Of a stretch of DNA of 64,000 bases, positions 54,751 to 62,780 are shown in pieces. Location of the stretch: assembly GCF_027912535.1 (NCBI RefSeq), contig NZ_CP115465.1, forward strand, positions 2,770,001-2,834,000, in the 5' to 3' direction. The translations under genes and the position numbers were made by a program. The notes beneath the pieces were generated by a model that searched no databases, had not been told where the DNA came from, and worked only from the letters and a program-made list of their open reading frames with translations. This DNA comes from Brevundimonas sp. NIBR11 (GTDB lineage Bacteria > Pseudomonadota > Alphaproteobacteria > Caulobacterales > Caulobacteraceae). How positions within the stretch are numbered: position 1 is the stretch's first letter; every line of letters begins with the position of its first letter.

Positions 54751-55434
54751 ATGATCCCGATCCGGACCGTCTGGATCACCCGCGCCCAACCCGGCGCCGA
54801 CCAGACCGCCGAGCGCCTCTCCGCCCTCGGCCTGAGCCCGCTGGCGGCGCCCGTTCTGACCCTCCATCCGCTTGATGTTCGACCCGATACGGAAGACTTC
54901 GGCGCCCTGGCCTTCACCAGCCGCAACGCTGTCACGCTGTTCGCTGAGCGATCGGGCGACCGCAACCTGCCCGTCTTCGCCGTCGGCGACGCCACCGCCG
55001 CTGCGGCGCGGAAGGTCGGCTTCACCAGGGTCCGTTCCGCCGACGGCGACCTCGGCGCTCTGGCCGGCTTGCTCCGCACCGAAGCGACCGGCCTGACGGT
55101 CCTCCATCCCTCGGCCGCCGAGCCGGCCGGAGACCTCGCGGCCCTCGTCGGCGACATGGCCCGCGTCATGTCGGTCGCCGTCTACGAGACGCGCGACAGC
55201 GGGACCGATCTGCCCCAGACCTGGGACGTCGTCCTGATCCACTCGCCGCGCGCCGCCCGCGCACTGGCCGGCCGCCTCTCGCCCGACGTCGCGCGAGGTC
55301 GCATCGCCGTCGCCATCTCGCCCGCCGCCGCAGCGCCGCTGGCCGGCCTCCCTTTCGCGGAAGTCCGCATCGCCGACACCCCGACCGAAACGAGCCTTCT
55401 AGCGACGCTTGGCAAGCCGGGGAGCAACGTATAA
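54751..55434 (+). CDS. hemD: Uroporphyrinogen-III synthase
   Basis: A 227-residue two-domain enzyme that cyclises hydroxymethylbilane with inversion of ring D. Sequence is poorly conserved in this family. Recognisable features are VWITRAQPGADQTAERLSALGLSPLAAPVLTL at the start, ALAFTSRNAVTLFAE, FAVGDATAAAARKVGFTRVRSADGDLGALAGLL, and TVLHPSAAEPAGDLAA. Adjacent hemC makes the assignment firm. It is the last core gene before the tRNA-Thr and island. Confidence 0.9.
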   Translation: MIPIRTVWITRAQPGADQTAERLSALGLSPLAAPVLTLHPLDVRPDTEDFGALAFTSRNAVTLFAERSGDRNLPVFAVGDATAAAARKVGFTRVRSADGDLGALAGLLRTEATGLTVLHPSAAEPAGDLAALVGDMARVMSVAVYETRDSGTDLPQTWDVVLIHSPRAARALAGRLSPDVARGRIAVAISPAAAAPLAGLPFAEVRIADTPTETSLLATLGKPGSNV

Positions 55435-55480
55435 AGAGCCGCTTCCGTCGTCGCGGCCTCGCCGGCCGCAACCCGACAGG

Positions 55481-55556
55481 GCCGCTTTAGCTCAGCTGGT
55501 AGAGCACATCATTCGTAATGATGGGGTCAGGTGTTCGAGTCACCTAAGCGGCACCA
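55481..55556 (+). tRNA. tRNA-Thr(CGT)
   Basis: A complete 76-nt tRNA. Acceptor GCCGCTT pairs with AAGCGGC. The anticodon stem CATCA/TGATG carries loop TTCGTAA (anticodon CGT, codon ACG). The T arm is AGGTG-TTCGAGT-CACCT and CCA is encoded. A TTTTTT run follows directly, likely ending transcription. The 3' end is the apparent left boundary of the island. Confidence 0.96.
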
Positions 55557-55912
55557 TTTTTTCTGTTTAACTTCAGCATCTTGCTCGTTGAAAGACGACC
55601 GGGTCTTCTCGTTTTGAAGAGTCGTGGAAGCAATGTGGAAGCTGCCTTCTATTCCGCACTTTTCCACAGGTTTCGTAATGCAAGCGCCCGATGGTCCATG
55701 CGTCCAGTCACGGGCTGGACGGTTCCTCAAGTCACGCCGGGGCTAGCCGCCGAAGCCGAAGCCCCCCGTGCAGCCCCGGGGCATAACGGTTCTAGGAAGG
55801 CTGGTCGTGATTCTGGGAACCGATCTGCCGGGCGGTAGCTCGCGACTTCGAGAGCCGTGACTTTAGGAACCGAGGCTGCACGTCGTACTCTCTGCTGCCC
55901 GGGAGAGCTCCG
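55557..55912. other. 356-bp region between tRNA-Thr and the AlpA-like gene
   Basis: It begins with a T-run after the tRNA. Only short frames are present and none resembles an integrase or other known gene. A short plus-strand frame that starts with MWKLPSIPHF near 55634 reads 38 codons and looks accidental. This is where an island integrase would be expected, and I see none. Confidence 0.5.
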
Positions 55913-56167
55913 CTAGGCGGCCCTTGCTTCTGCTGTGTTCGCGAAAGTGGGTCGACTAACGTACAGCTCAATGTCCGAAGCTCTGTACCGCACCCGGCGA
56001 CCCAGCAGGATAAACCGCGGGCCGCCCCCGCGCAGTCTCCAGTCTTCAAGTGTCCGGTGAGAGACGCGCAGAATGCGCGCTGCTTCTTTCGTGTTCAGTA
56101 GTCTGGGCAGGACTGGCTCGCAGTCTGCGTTGGTCCCATGTCCTCCCGGCCAACCCTCAACAACCAT
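55913..56167 (-). CDS. AlpA/excisionase-like helix-turn-helix protein
   Basis: An 84-residue DNA-binding protein of the MerR-like HTH_17 group. LPRLLNTKEAARILRVSHRTLEDWRLRGGGPRFILLGRRVRYRASDIELYV has the usual layout: winged HTH, followed by the wing with the sequence RVRYRASDIExY. Such proteins are phage or island excisionases or regulators. A 20-residue leader with no clear function precedes it. It reads toward the tRNA gene. Its presence supports an integrated element, but no integrase accompanies it. Confidence 0.87.
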   Translation of the reverse strand: MVVEGWPGGHGTNADCEPVLPRLLNTKEAARILRVSHRTLEDWRLRGGGPRFILLGRRVRYRASDIELYVSRPTFANTAEARAA

Positions 56168-56358
56168 TCTGTCTCCTCTGAGCGGATTGGCAGATCGCCA
56201 TCCAGAAACAGAGGGTCTAGCTGCCCCAACTGGCAGAGTCGCTTGGGAAAGCGCCGACCCTTATCCTACTGTTTTACATGATTAATTTGCGCCTTAACCC
56301 TCGGCGGTAGGTCTCACTGGGGCGCGGGGCCGAGCTATGGCTCGGTATCAGTCCACCT

Positions 56359-57039
56359 TCACCACGGTCCGGACAGGTGGTTTGCGATCTGCGCCTCGTT
56401 CCACCGGCCATCAATGAACGGGCAGTTGTAGTTGGGACCGACGTTCTCAGCTCCGGCGTCCTCAAAGAACTGCCGCGCGGCTTGATGAGAGTCTTGCGGG
56501 ATTATGAGGAAGGCTACGTCGGCTGGTGTGAAACTGAAGTCGCCGACGTGCCGCCACTCCCGTTCCCATTCGAAGTTGTAAGTGCCCCCCACCACATCGA
56601 CGAACGGCGTGATCGTCCAGATGTGGGCATCCGGCGTATTGCGTCCTTGAGCCATGAGCGCGCGAATCGCATCTGCCACTGGCTGGTCCTTGTAGGCGTA
56701 GAGGATCGGATTTCCGCCCCTGGAGACGACGAAGTTCTTCCGGAACACGATGCCGTACTGCGATCGCCGATCCACAATACGAGACAGGTAGTGGAGCGGC
56801 GTTTCGCTAAAGCAAGCTACTCGCTGGCTATCGATGTTCGGGGCAGTCTGCCGAGCGATCCCGAACGGATTGTACGCGCGGATCACTTGCTGACTGAGGA
56901 TGCCCATAATCCCGTCGTAAGCGGACGAGTGACCCTGGGGCTTCGTGAAATGCACGACGTAGTCGGACATGTCAGACCAAGCCGAGTTACCGGGCTGGAC
57001 CAAGTGGGTGCTGCGATCTGCGACGGGGATGATAGCCAT
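56359..57039 (-). CDS. Abortive-infection (AbiGi-like) protein, tentative
   Basis: A 226-residue soluble protein. The N-terminal part contains YVVHFTKPQGHSSAYDGIMGILSQQVIRAYNPFGIARQ, then RVACFSETPLHYLSRIVDRRSQYGIVFRKNFVVSRGGNPILY. The ‘HFT...IL...GI(F)' frame followed by an ‘xCFSExPL' block resembles the AbiGi/ADP-ribosyltransferase-like proteins found in abortive-infection operons. I call it only at family level because the pattern is remembered and not searched. The C-terminus has an aromatic segment (EWEREWRHVGDF). It is located between the AlpA-like gene and a GHKL ATPase on the other strand, and could guard the locus. Confidence 0.55.
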   Translation of the reverse strand: MAIIPVADRSTHLVQPGNSAWSDMSDYVVHFTKPQGHSSAYDGIMGILSQQVIRAYNPFGIARQTAPNIDSQRVACFSETPLHYLSRIVDRRSQYGIVFRKNFVVSRGGNPILYAYKDQPVADAIRALMAQGRNTPDAHIWTITPFVDVVGGTYNFEWEREWRHVGDFSFTPADVAFLIIPQDSHQAARQFFEDAGAENVGPNYNCPFIDGRWNEAQIANHLSGPW

Positions 57040-57381
57040 AACTCATTGTCGCAATCGGTACGCCAGTAGAGAAGTGGCTTGTTGGACCGCTTAAGGCCCT
57101 GGCTGAAAACGTCTGGCGGAGCCGAGGGGAGGCTCAACCAAGTGCCTAAATCCTTGTGGGATAACAGGGTCTCAAGCCGCTCGCACAACGATTTGGAGGT
57201 TATGCGTAACAGGTGCGCGTAACAAGGCTGACACCCGGCGTTAGCGGTCTTGGATGCCAATTGACCACATAATTCGGGCCCTCAGAGAGGCCCGCTCACC
57301 ACCGGGTTAAAGCTTGCCTCCGAGGGTCCGACGATATCTAGTGAACCTAAGGCTGTGTAAACTCGCCACCCCGGGGAAAAT
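57040..57381. other. 342-bp intergenic region upstream of the GHKL ATPase
   Basis: This divergent region separates the AbiGi-like gene and the GHKL ATPase gene, so it should contain promoters for both. No convincing -35/-10 pair can be fixed. A weak inverted repeat GGGCC-N8-GGCCC occurs at about 57277-57294. GGGGAAAA immediately before the ATG at 57382 is a good ribosome-binding site. I see no RNA gene. Confidence 0.4.
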
Positions 57382-58755
57382 ATGACCGACATCTCTGGCC
57401 CTGACGCGGTTGTCAAAGACGACGATCCCCGCATCAGCGCGATGCCCACCAAGGCGTTCTTTGTCGACATGTTCACGAAAGACATCGCGCTCGACCAAGC
57501 GGTTTTGGACCTACTGGACAACTCGATCGATGGCGCGAGAGCGATGTTCGGCGAGAATGCCGAAACGTACGATGGGCGAGTGGTGCGCATAGAACTGAGC
57601 CGGGACCGGTTCCGGATCTGGGACAACTGCGGGGGCTTCGACAAGGAGAGAGCGCGAAAATACGCGTTTAGATTTGGACGTCCCGTAGAGGCTGGGAAAT
57701 TGAGGAGTTCTATCGGACAGTTCGGCGTCGGTATGAAGCGCGCGCTGTTCAAATTCGGGAGAGAGTTCACAGTTCACTCCGCAACTCAGGGAGAGCAGTG
57801 GGCAGTTTATGTCAATGCAGAGGAGTGGGAGAAGGACGACCAAGACTGGCATTTCCCGTGGGAGGATTTTGCGCCAGAAGCACCGATTTCTGCGACAAAT
57901 CCAGGAACAGAAATCGTCGTGAAAAATCTGCGACCTGCTGTCGCCAATACATTTGGTTCAAAGTATTTCGAAAATCAAATTATTGCATTGATTAAGTCTA
58001 AGCACAGAGGCTTTATCGCTAAAGGCATCGAGGTATTTGTAAACGATATTCGAGTCCAGCCCCTTGAGCTCTTGGTGGTTAACGATGCGAAACTGTCTCC
58101 ATTCGTCGAGGAGATAGTGTTCGCAGACCAAGGTGTCGCAGACGTCCGTGTTCGTATTATTGTAGGTCTTGGAGACTCTCTGCCTAGACTAGCTGGATGG
58201 TATGTTGTCTGCAACGGACGATTGATATTGGATGCTGATCGCCGCGATATTACCGGATGGGGCGTAGTCGAAGACAGCGTTACAAAGACAGGAATTCCCG
58301 GATTCCATAACCAGTATGCACGATTCCGCGGGATTATAAGTTTCGATTCCGAAGACTCTACGCGGCTTCCTTGGAATACGACTAAGACGGATGTCGATCA
58401 GGACAACCCGGTATGGCAGTCAGCTCGTGAAAGAATGATCGCTCTAATGCGGCCTGTCATTGATTTTCTCAATTCACTGGATAGAGACATCGAGGAGCAC
58501 ACGAGAGAGAGGAGCCCTCTTCTTAAGTTTGTTCAAGAGCGAGCCTATTCCCGGTTCGAGCACATCGTTGGAGAAAAAACCTTTGACCCTCCGGCACGCG
58601 AAGATCTTGGCGAGGTTATACGATGGGTAAAAATCCAATACTCTCGGACCACCGACGACGTTGAATTTCTTAAGGGAGCGTTGCGGGTTGGTTCGGCAAA
58701 GGCCGTTGGAGAAAAGACTTTCGATCTCTCGTTGGCTAAACATCGCCCATCATGA
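57382..58755 (+). CDS. GHKL ATPase of MORC/MutL-like type, putative defence component
   Basis: A 457-residue soluble protein with an N-terminal GHKL ATP-binding fold. Motif I is LDLLDNSIDGA (N47, D50; the position of the usual catalytic Glu is D43). Motif II is IWDNCGGFDK (D81-x-x-G84-G85). Motif III is IGQFGVGMKRALFKFG (G112, G115, G117, K119). Residues ~130-300 look like an S5/transducer-type domain ending near RLPWNTTKTDVD, which carries a candidate Lys finger. The C-terminal ~130 residues are helical. MORC-like GHKL ATPases have been proposed to work with restriction-modification enzymes. It is coupled by a 4-nt overlap to the next gene. AT-rich stretches suggest horizontal acquisition. 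Confidence 0.85.
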   Translation: MTDISGPDAVVKDDDPRISAMPTKAFFVDMFTKDIALDQAVLDLLDNSIDGARAMFGENAETYDGRVVRIELSRDRFRIWDNCGGFDKERARKYAFRFGRPVEAGKLRSSIGQFGVGMKRALFKFGREFTVHSATQGEQWAVYVNAEEWEKDDQDWHFPWEDFAPEAPISATNPGTEIVVKNLRPAVANTFGSKYFENQIIALIKSKHRGFIAKGIEVFVNDIRVQPLELLVVNDAKLSPFVEEIVFADQGVADVRVRIIVGLGDSLPRLAGWYVVCNGRLILDADRRDITGWGVVEDSVTKTGIPGFHNQYARFRGIISFDSEDSTRLPWNTTKTDVDQDNPVWQSARERMIALMRPVIDFLNSLDRDIEEHTRERSPLLKFVQERAYSRFEHIVGEKTFDPPAREDLGEVIRWVKIQYSRTTDDVEFLKGALRVGSAKAVGEKTFDLSLAKHRPS

Positions 58756-59708
58756 GCGGTAGCTTCAGCAAAATAGACTATTCCATACGTCCTGCGAAGT
58801 ATGCGGAGCGCAGGATGCTCCGTGATATATTCCGGAGAACTAGCGCGTTTCAGCCGGCGGAACAGTACACCTATGTGGGTTTTGGATCGGTCTGGTTCTC
58901 AGATTTTATCCTTTTCCATCGGTCCTTGGGCATTCAGAAGATGGTCTCCATTGAAAGCGCGCGCTCTGCGGAAAGGCGCGTGCGCGATAACGTGCCGTTC
59001 CGCATCGACCTCCATTTCGACCGAGCCGCCAAAGTCCTGCCCACGCTGAGTTGGGGTGAGCGGCAGTTCATTTGGCTCGATTATGATGACGCGATGAGCC
59101 CTGAGACTCTACGTGACGTACGAACCGCCGCAGGGCGGCTACGGTCGGGCTCGCTTCTCGCTGTGTCCTTCCGCTGCTCGGCGGCGCGTGAAGTCGACCA
59201 GGCTGATGTCGATGACTCAATCTCTGCCATGGATCGTTTCCGAGAACGATTTTCATCCAGTCAGATTCCTGCCGACGTGAGCGAGGAGGATTTGACTGGC
59301 TGGCCCTTCGCCTCAGTCACCAGGCGCATGATTGAAAGCGAAGTCGAGGCGGCGCTGAATGTTCGAAACTCTGCGTCTACTCAGGATTTGGTTCACGCCC
59401 ATACGATTTGTGCCTTCAACTACCAAGACGGGGCGATGATGACGACTTGGGTTGGCATTGTTTACGCAGACTCCGAAGCCGACAAGTTTGAGGCTTGCGC
59501 GTTCGAAACTCTCGACTTCATGAGAGAGGATGGAGAACCGCTCCATATCTCCGTCCCCAAACTCACTGCGGGAGAGTTTAAGCGATTGGAGGCCCAGCTT
59601 CCTCTGAAGATGGGGCCATTGGCCCTTGGCTCGATACCTCTGAAGGAGGCCGACGCTTTCTGGAAATTTTATCGGTACTTCCCAAGTTTTGTCGTCAGTG
59701 AGAGTTAA
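58752..59708 (+). CDS. Methyltransferase-fold protein coupled to the GHKL ATPase
   Basis: A 318-residue protein that I do not recognise with certainty. The N-terminal half resembles a Rossmann-type SAM methyltransferase: YTYVGFGSVWFSDFIL (motif I-like GFG at 43-45), VSIE (E68, motif II-like) and FIWLDYDD (D110, motif IV-like). The C-terminal half (DLVHAHTICAFNYQDGAMMTTWVGIVYADSEAD...) is a beta-rich extension. The start codon overlaps the ATPase stop (ATGA), so the two are translated together and probably form a complex. The end shares a TTAA with the convergent Vsr stop. Whether it methylates anything is unknown. Confidence 0.7.
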   Translation: MSGSFSKIDYSIRPAKYAERRMLRDIFRRTSAFQPAEQYTYVGFGSVWFSDFILFHRSLGIQKMVSIESARSAERRVRDNVPFRIDLHFDRAAKVLPTLSWGERQFIWLDYDDAMSPETLRDVRTAAGRLRSGSLLAVSFRCSAAREVDQADVDDSISAMDRFRERFSSSQIPADVSEEDLTGWPFASVTRRMIESEVEAALNVRNSASTQDLVHAHTICAFNYQDGAMMTTWVGIVYADSEADKFEACAFETLDFMREDGEPLHISVPKLTAGEFKRLEAQLPLKMGPLALGSIPLKEADAFWKFYRYFPSFVVSES

Positions 59709-60211
59709 GCCTCGGACGAACTTTGGTCTCTAACGCTGACCTCGGATAGGTTGCCATCCAGGAACTCAATTAGTGGTTCCCAGAAACTAGGCTTTCCTTT
59801 GGTCTGACATTCCCAAACGATATGCACTCTCCAGCCGAGCGCGATCAGCGATTGGACATTGGCCTCATCGCGGTCGACGTTACATCTGAATTTCTGAAGC
59901 CAGAATTCCGTTCGGGTAGATGGCGTACTTGCCGCTCGACATCGATCATGCCGATGCCAGAAACAACCATGCACGAACACAGCGGCTCGGCGGCCCGGGA
60001 ATACGACGTCTGGCTTCCCTGGCAGGTCTGCTCGGTGCAGGCGAAATCGATAGCCGGCGCGGTGGAGAGCAGACCGAACTCGTAGTTCTGGTTTGGTATT
60101 TTTACCCTTCACCGCGCGCATGATCGCGCTGCGACGAGGATCGACGGGCGGTCCGCTCATCACCTGCATTCGCTTGGTCATGCTAGCCCGCTTAACGTCG
60201 AATTGGCTCAT
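59705..60211 (-). CDS. vsr: Very short patch repair (Vsr-type) endonuclease
   Basis: A 168-residue nuclease. Vsr cuts next to T:G mismatches formed by deamination of 5-methylcytosine, and some relatives act as restriction enzymes. The sequence matches the family throughout: MRAVKGKNTKPELRVRSALHRAGYRFRLHR, then GKPDVVFPGRRAAVFVHGCFWHRHD, with catalytic D68, H81 and H86 in agreement with the known D51/H64/H69. FRCNVDRDEANVQSLIALGWRVHIVWEC closes the fold. Start options are 60211, 60181 or 60160. It lies divergent from the C5 methyltransferase, as usual for dcm-vsr pairs. Confidence 0.95.
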   Translation of the reverse strand: MSQFDVKRASMTKRMQVMSGPPVDPRRSAIMRAVKGKNTKPELRVRSALHRAGYRFRLHRADLPGKPDVVFPGRRAAVFVHGCFWHRHDRCRAASTPSTRTEFWLQKFRCNVDRDEANVQSLIALGWRVHIVWECQTKGKPSFWEPLIEFLDGNLSEVSVRDQSSSEA

Positions 60212-60312
60212 CTGCGTGGCGGGCCATCAGAAAAATGCGTAGGGGAACAAAAAGCGATCGACATTGAACGACTGTATCATTAGCATCGGTGCCGACAGCA
60301 CGAGGAGCCGCC

Positions 60313-61632
60313 ATGATCCGACCGATAGGCATCGATCTTTTCGCCGGTGTGGGCGGCATGAGCCTTGGCTTTGAACAAGCTGGTTTCGACGTTGTCGCTG
60401 CGGTTGAGATTGATCCAATCCATGCAGCGGCCCACGCCTACAACTTCCCTGAAACGACGGTAATCGCGCAGTCGGTCCAAGGTCTATCGGGTGATGATAT
60501 TCGCGGACTGGCAGGCATCGGCGACCGTAAGGTGGACGTCGTTTTCGGTGGAGCTCCGTGTCAGGGTTTCTCGCTTATAGGCAAGCGGGCGCTCGACGAC
60601 CCTAGAAACTCTTTGGTCCGTGACTTCGTTCGCATCGTCTCAGAGCTCGACGCCGATTATTTTGTCTTCGAGAACGTGAAGGGAATCACAGTCGGGCGGC
60701 ACAAAGCATTCCTGCAAGAGCTGATTGCCGAGTTCCAAATGCACGGTTACGACGTGCTCTTGCCTTGGAAGGTTCTCAACGCCTCCTCATTCGGCGTCCC
60801 CCAAAATCGCGAACGCCTCATCCTAATGGGAGCAAAAAAGGGCCGCACCCTGCCGAACTACCCGGCGCCTTTTACAAGGGCTGCAGGATCGATCGGGGCC
60901 GCTGAGGAGGGGCCGAGCTGTGCCGATGCTTTGAGCGACCTTCCCGATGCCGAGCGGTTCGAGCATCTCAATCTCACCGATGCCGTTGCAACATCGTCAT
61001 GGGGGACGCCCAGCGAGTATGCCCAGGAAATGCGTTGTCGGACGAACGAGTCGTGGCGTTTCGGCTATGTCCGGTGCTGGGAACCGAATGTCCTGACATC
61101 GAGCGCAAGGACGGATCACACCGCTATTTCCCGCCGTCGGTTCAAGGAAACGAAGCCGGGCGATGTCGAGCCAATTTCGCGTTTCTTCCGGCTCCGGGCC
61201 GATGGCGTCTCCAACACTCTTCGGGCGGGTACCGACGCAGCCCGCGGCGCTTTCACGAGCCCTCGCCCAATCCACTACAAGTTCGACCGCTGCATCACCG
61301 TCCGGGAAATGGCTCGGCTACACGGCTTTCCCGATTGGTTCAGGCTGCATCAGACCAAATGGCACGGCGCTCGACAGGTCGGAAACGCCGTCCCACCACC
61401 GTTGGCGCGCGCGGTCGCTGAGGCGGTCATCAAGGCCATAGGGACAGTCCCTGAAAGACCCTCCCGGACGCTCAAGCTAGGCGACCCGTCACTCCTGTCT
61501 ACGACGATGGCCTCGGCCTCGAAGCTCTTCGGCAAGACCTTTAAGGTGGTCCGCCGAGACACGAAAAGCGGCGCAAAGAAGAGGAAGCAGGCAGATATCG
61601 AAGCGGATAGGCTTCAGTTCGCCGCTGAGTAG
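60313..61632 (+). CDS. DNA cytosine-5 methyltransferase
   Basis: A 439-residue m5C methyltransferase of a restriction-modification system. Motif I is GIDLFAGVGGMSLGFEQAG. Motif IV is GGAPCQGFS with catalytic C83. Motif VI is FVFENVKG (E120). Motif VIII is QNRERLILMG. The target-recognition region spans ~190-320. Motif IX/X are RxVTVREMARLHGFP-like and RQVGNAVPPPLARAVAEAV. The C-terminal ~60 residues are a basic tail (GAKKRKQADIEADRL). ATG 60313 is chosen because GAGGAG lies 5 nt upstream; a GTG at 60289 would lengthen it. The recognition sequence cannot be deduced from sequence alone. Confidence 0.95.
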   Translation: MIRPIGIDLFAGVGGMSLGFEQAGFDVVAAVEIDPIHAAAHAYNFPETTVIAQSVQGLSGDDIRGLAGIGDRKVDVVFGGAPCQGFSLIGKRALDDPRNSLVRDFVRIVSELDADYFVFENVKGITVGRHKAFLQELIAEFQMHGYDVLLPWKVLNASSFGVPQNRERLILMGAKKGRTLPNYPAPFTRAAGSIGAAEEGPSCADALSDLPDAERFEHLNLTDAVATSSWGTPSEYAQEMRCRTNESWRFGYVRCWEPNVLTSSARTDHTAISRRRFKETKPGDVEPISRFFRLRADGVSNTLRAGTDAARGAFTSPRPIHYKFDRCITVREMARLHGFPDWFRLHQTKWHGARQVGNAVPPPLARAVAEAVIKAIGTVPERPSRTLKLGDPSLLSTTMASASKLFGKTFKVVRRDTKSGAKKRKQADIEADRLQFAAE

Positions 61633-61697
61633 GCTGCAACCTTCGGTGTGGCGCGACACCGAAGCCGTCGATAATGTGCCACCACCGAGGGGTGGCG

Positions 61698-62546
61698 ATG
61701 TCTCAGAAAAACTATGTCTTAGAGGCTCTGTTCAACGACCGCTACGACGACGCCACTGATGTCCTCGACCGGCCCCTGATAACGCTTGAAGAGGTCGCGA
61801 ACAGCATCCGGGCGCTTGCTGCCGACGGCACGATCACGCTCTCTCCGAACAATCCAGCGAACTTCATCAAAGACTATCTGCGATCCCCGCAGCGGAATGC
61901 TCTCTGGCCGATGCGTATTAGGTCTGCGGGCTACACAGCAAGGCAGACCACCGGCGTCGGACAGTGCTTCCAGTTCGTCCGTTTGGCGGAGGGGGAGGAG
62001 CCGTTTCCGGATGACTTCCTGCCGGACGGCTCGGAGCCAACCTTCCTCATACAGACGCTAAGTCTCCCATTAACGACGAGGGAGATCGTTCGGGTCGACG
62101 AGCAGTCAGTCGCCCAGATCGTTGTTAAGCTGCACGTGCTGGAACATTTTCTCGCGTCATCGCCCAAGGCCGTTGGCTGGGGCCTGCGAGAGGTCACACA
62201 CCTGCAAAATAACGTGAAGCTACGCAGTGCGGAGATCGACGCTCTTTATCAGGCCGTCATTAAGTCAAATGACGCCATCCACCACGGGGCGGTCGCGGTC
62301 GAAGTCAAGATCGGTGATCCTATCATCGCCGAACAGATTGAGAAGCAGGCCCTTGCCGCGCTGGACGATCCGGCATTTGAGTTTTGCATCCCGGTCATTT
62401 TGAAGCGGTTCAAGAAGGGCGAGTTGATCGCGATCCACCTGGACCCGGTCCGGCGTTCTGACATCGATGGAGAGGGGCGCGTGGCACTCAGCGGGATCGC
62501 CTTCGCTGCCAAGTACGTGTTCTCCCCGGAACTGCCGAAGATCTAG
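61698..62546 (+). CDS. Candidate restriction endonuclease next to the C5 methyltransferase
   Basis: A 282-residue protein with no family I can name. The N-terminal ~100 residues contain a probable winged-helix region (LITLEEVANSIRALAADGTITLS...NFIKDYLRS) and a basic, Tyr/Gln-containing strand (RSAGYTARQTTGVGQCFQFV). Near residues 179-204, EIDALYQAV and HHGAVAVEVKIGD give an acidic residue followed by E202-x-K204, the arrangement of a PD-(D/E)xK nuclease core. Its place directly after the methyltransferase (66 nt) makes a restriction enzyme the most likely identity. ATG 61698 has GAGGGG in front. The catalytic assignment is inference. Confidence 0.65.
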   Translation: MSQKNYVLEALFNDRYDDATDVLDRPLITLEEVANSIRALAADGTITLSPNNPANFIKDYLRSPQRNALWPMRIRSAGYTARQTTGVGQCFQFVRLAEGEEPFPDDFLPDGSEPTFLIQTLSLPLTTREIVRVDEQSVAQIVVKLHVLEHFLASSPKAVGWGLREVTHLQNNVKLRSAEIDALYQAVIKSNDAIHHGAVAVEVKIGDPIIAEQIEKQALAALDDPAFEFCIPVILKRFKKGELIAIHLDPVRRSDIDGEGRVALSGIAFAAKYVFSPELPKI

Positions 62547-62681
62547 CACTCAGCGATAGCGGAGAGCCCGTTAGGCGGCGACCTCTTGGCGGTCGGCATA
62601 GCGCCCGACTTCAAGTTCTGCCACGTCCGCCCACGCCCCTAGGGAGAGCTTGGCCTGCCGTCTCGCAAGACCGTGGTCGTG

Positions 62682-62751
62682 TGAGACTTTCTCCCACCCA
62701 CTGAAACTATCTCACTAGGATCACCCTTGGCTTTTGAGACGGTTCGTCTCA
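62682..62751. promoter_or_regulatory. Candidate res site/operator upstream of the resolvase
   Basis: TGAGAC (62735-62740) and GTCTCA (62746-62751) form a perfect inverted repeat with 5 bp between, and TGAGAC also occurs at 62682-62687. The cluster ends 29 nt before the resolvase ATG. Serine-resolvase genes usually have their own recombination site and operator directly upstream, so this is a reasonable place for one. Confidence 0.5.
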
Positions 62752-62780
62752 CAATATCTTAGACATTGCGGAGCAGAACC

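Noticed and set aside
55527..55730. 67-residue minus-strand frame crossing the tRNA-Thr 3' end
   Set aside because: Its C-terminus (WCRLGDSNT) is simply the tRNA read antisense, a common artefact.
56883..57260. 125-residue frame upstream of the AbiGi-like gene
   Set aside because: It overlaps the AbiGi-like gene in another phase, and composition is Ser/Thr/Leu-rich without motif.
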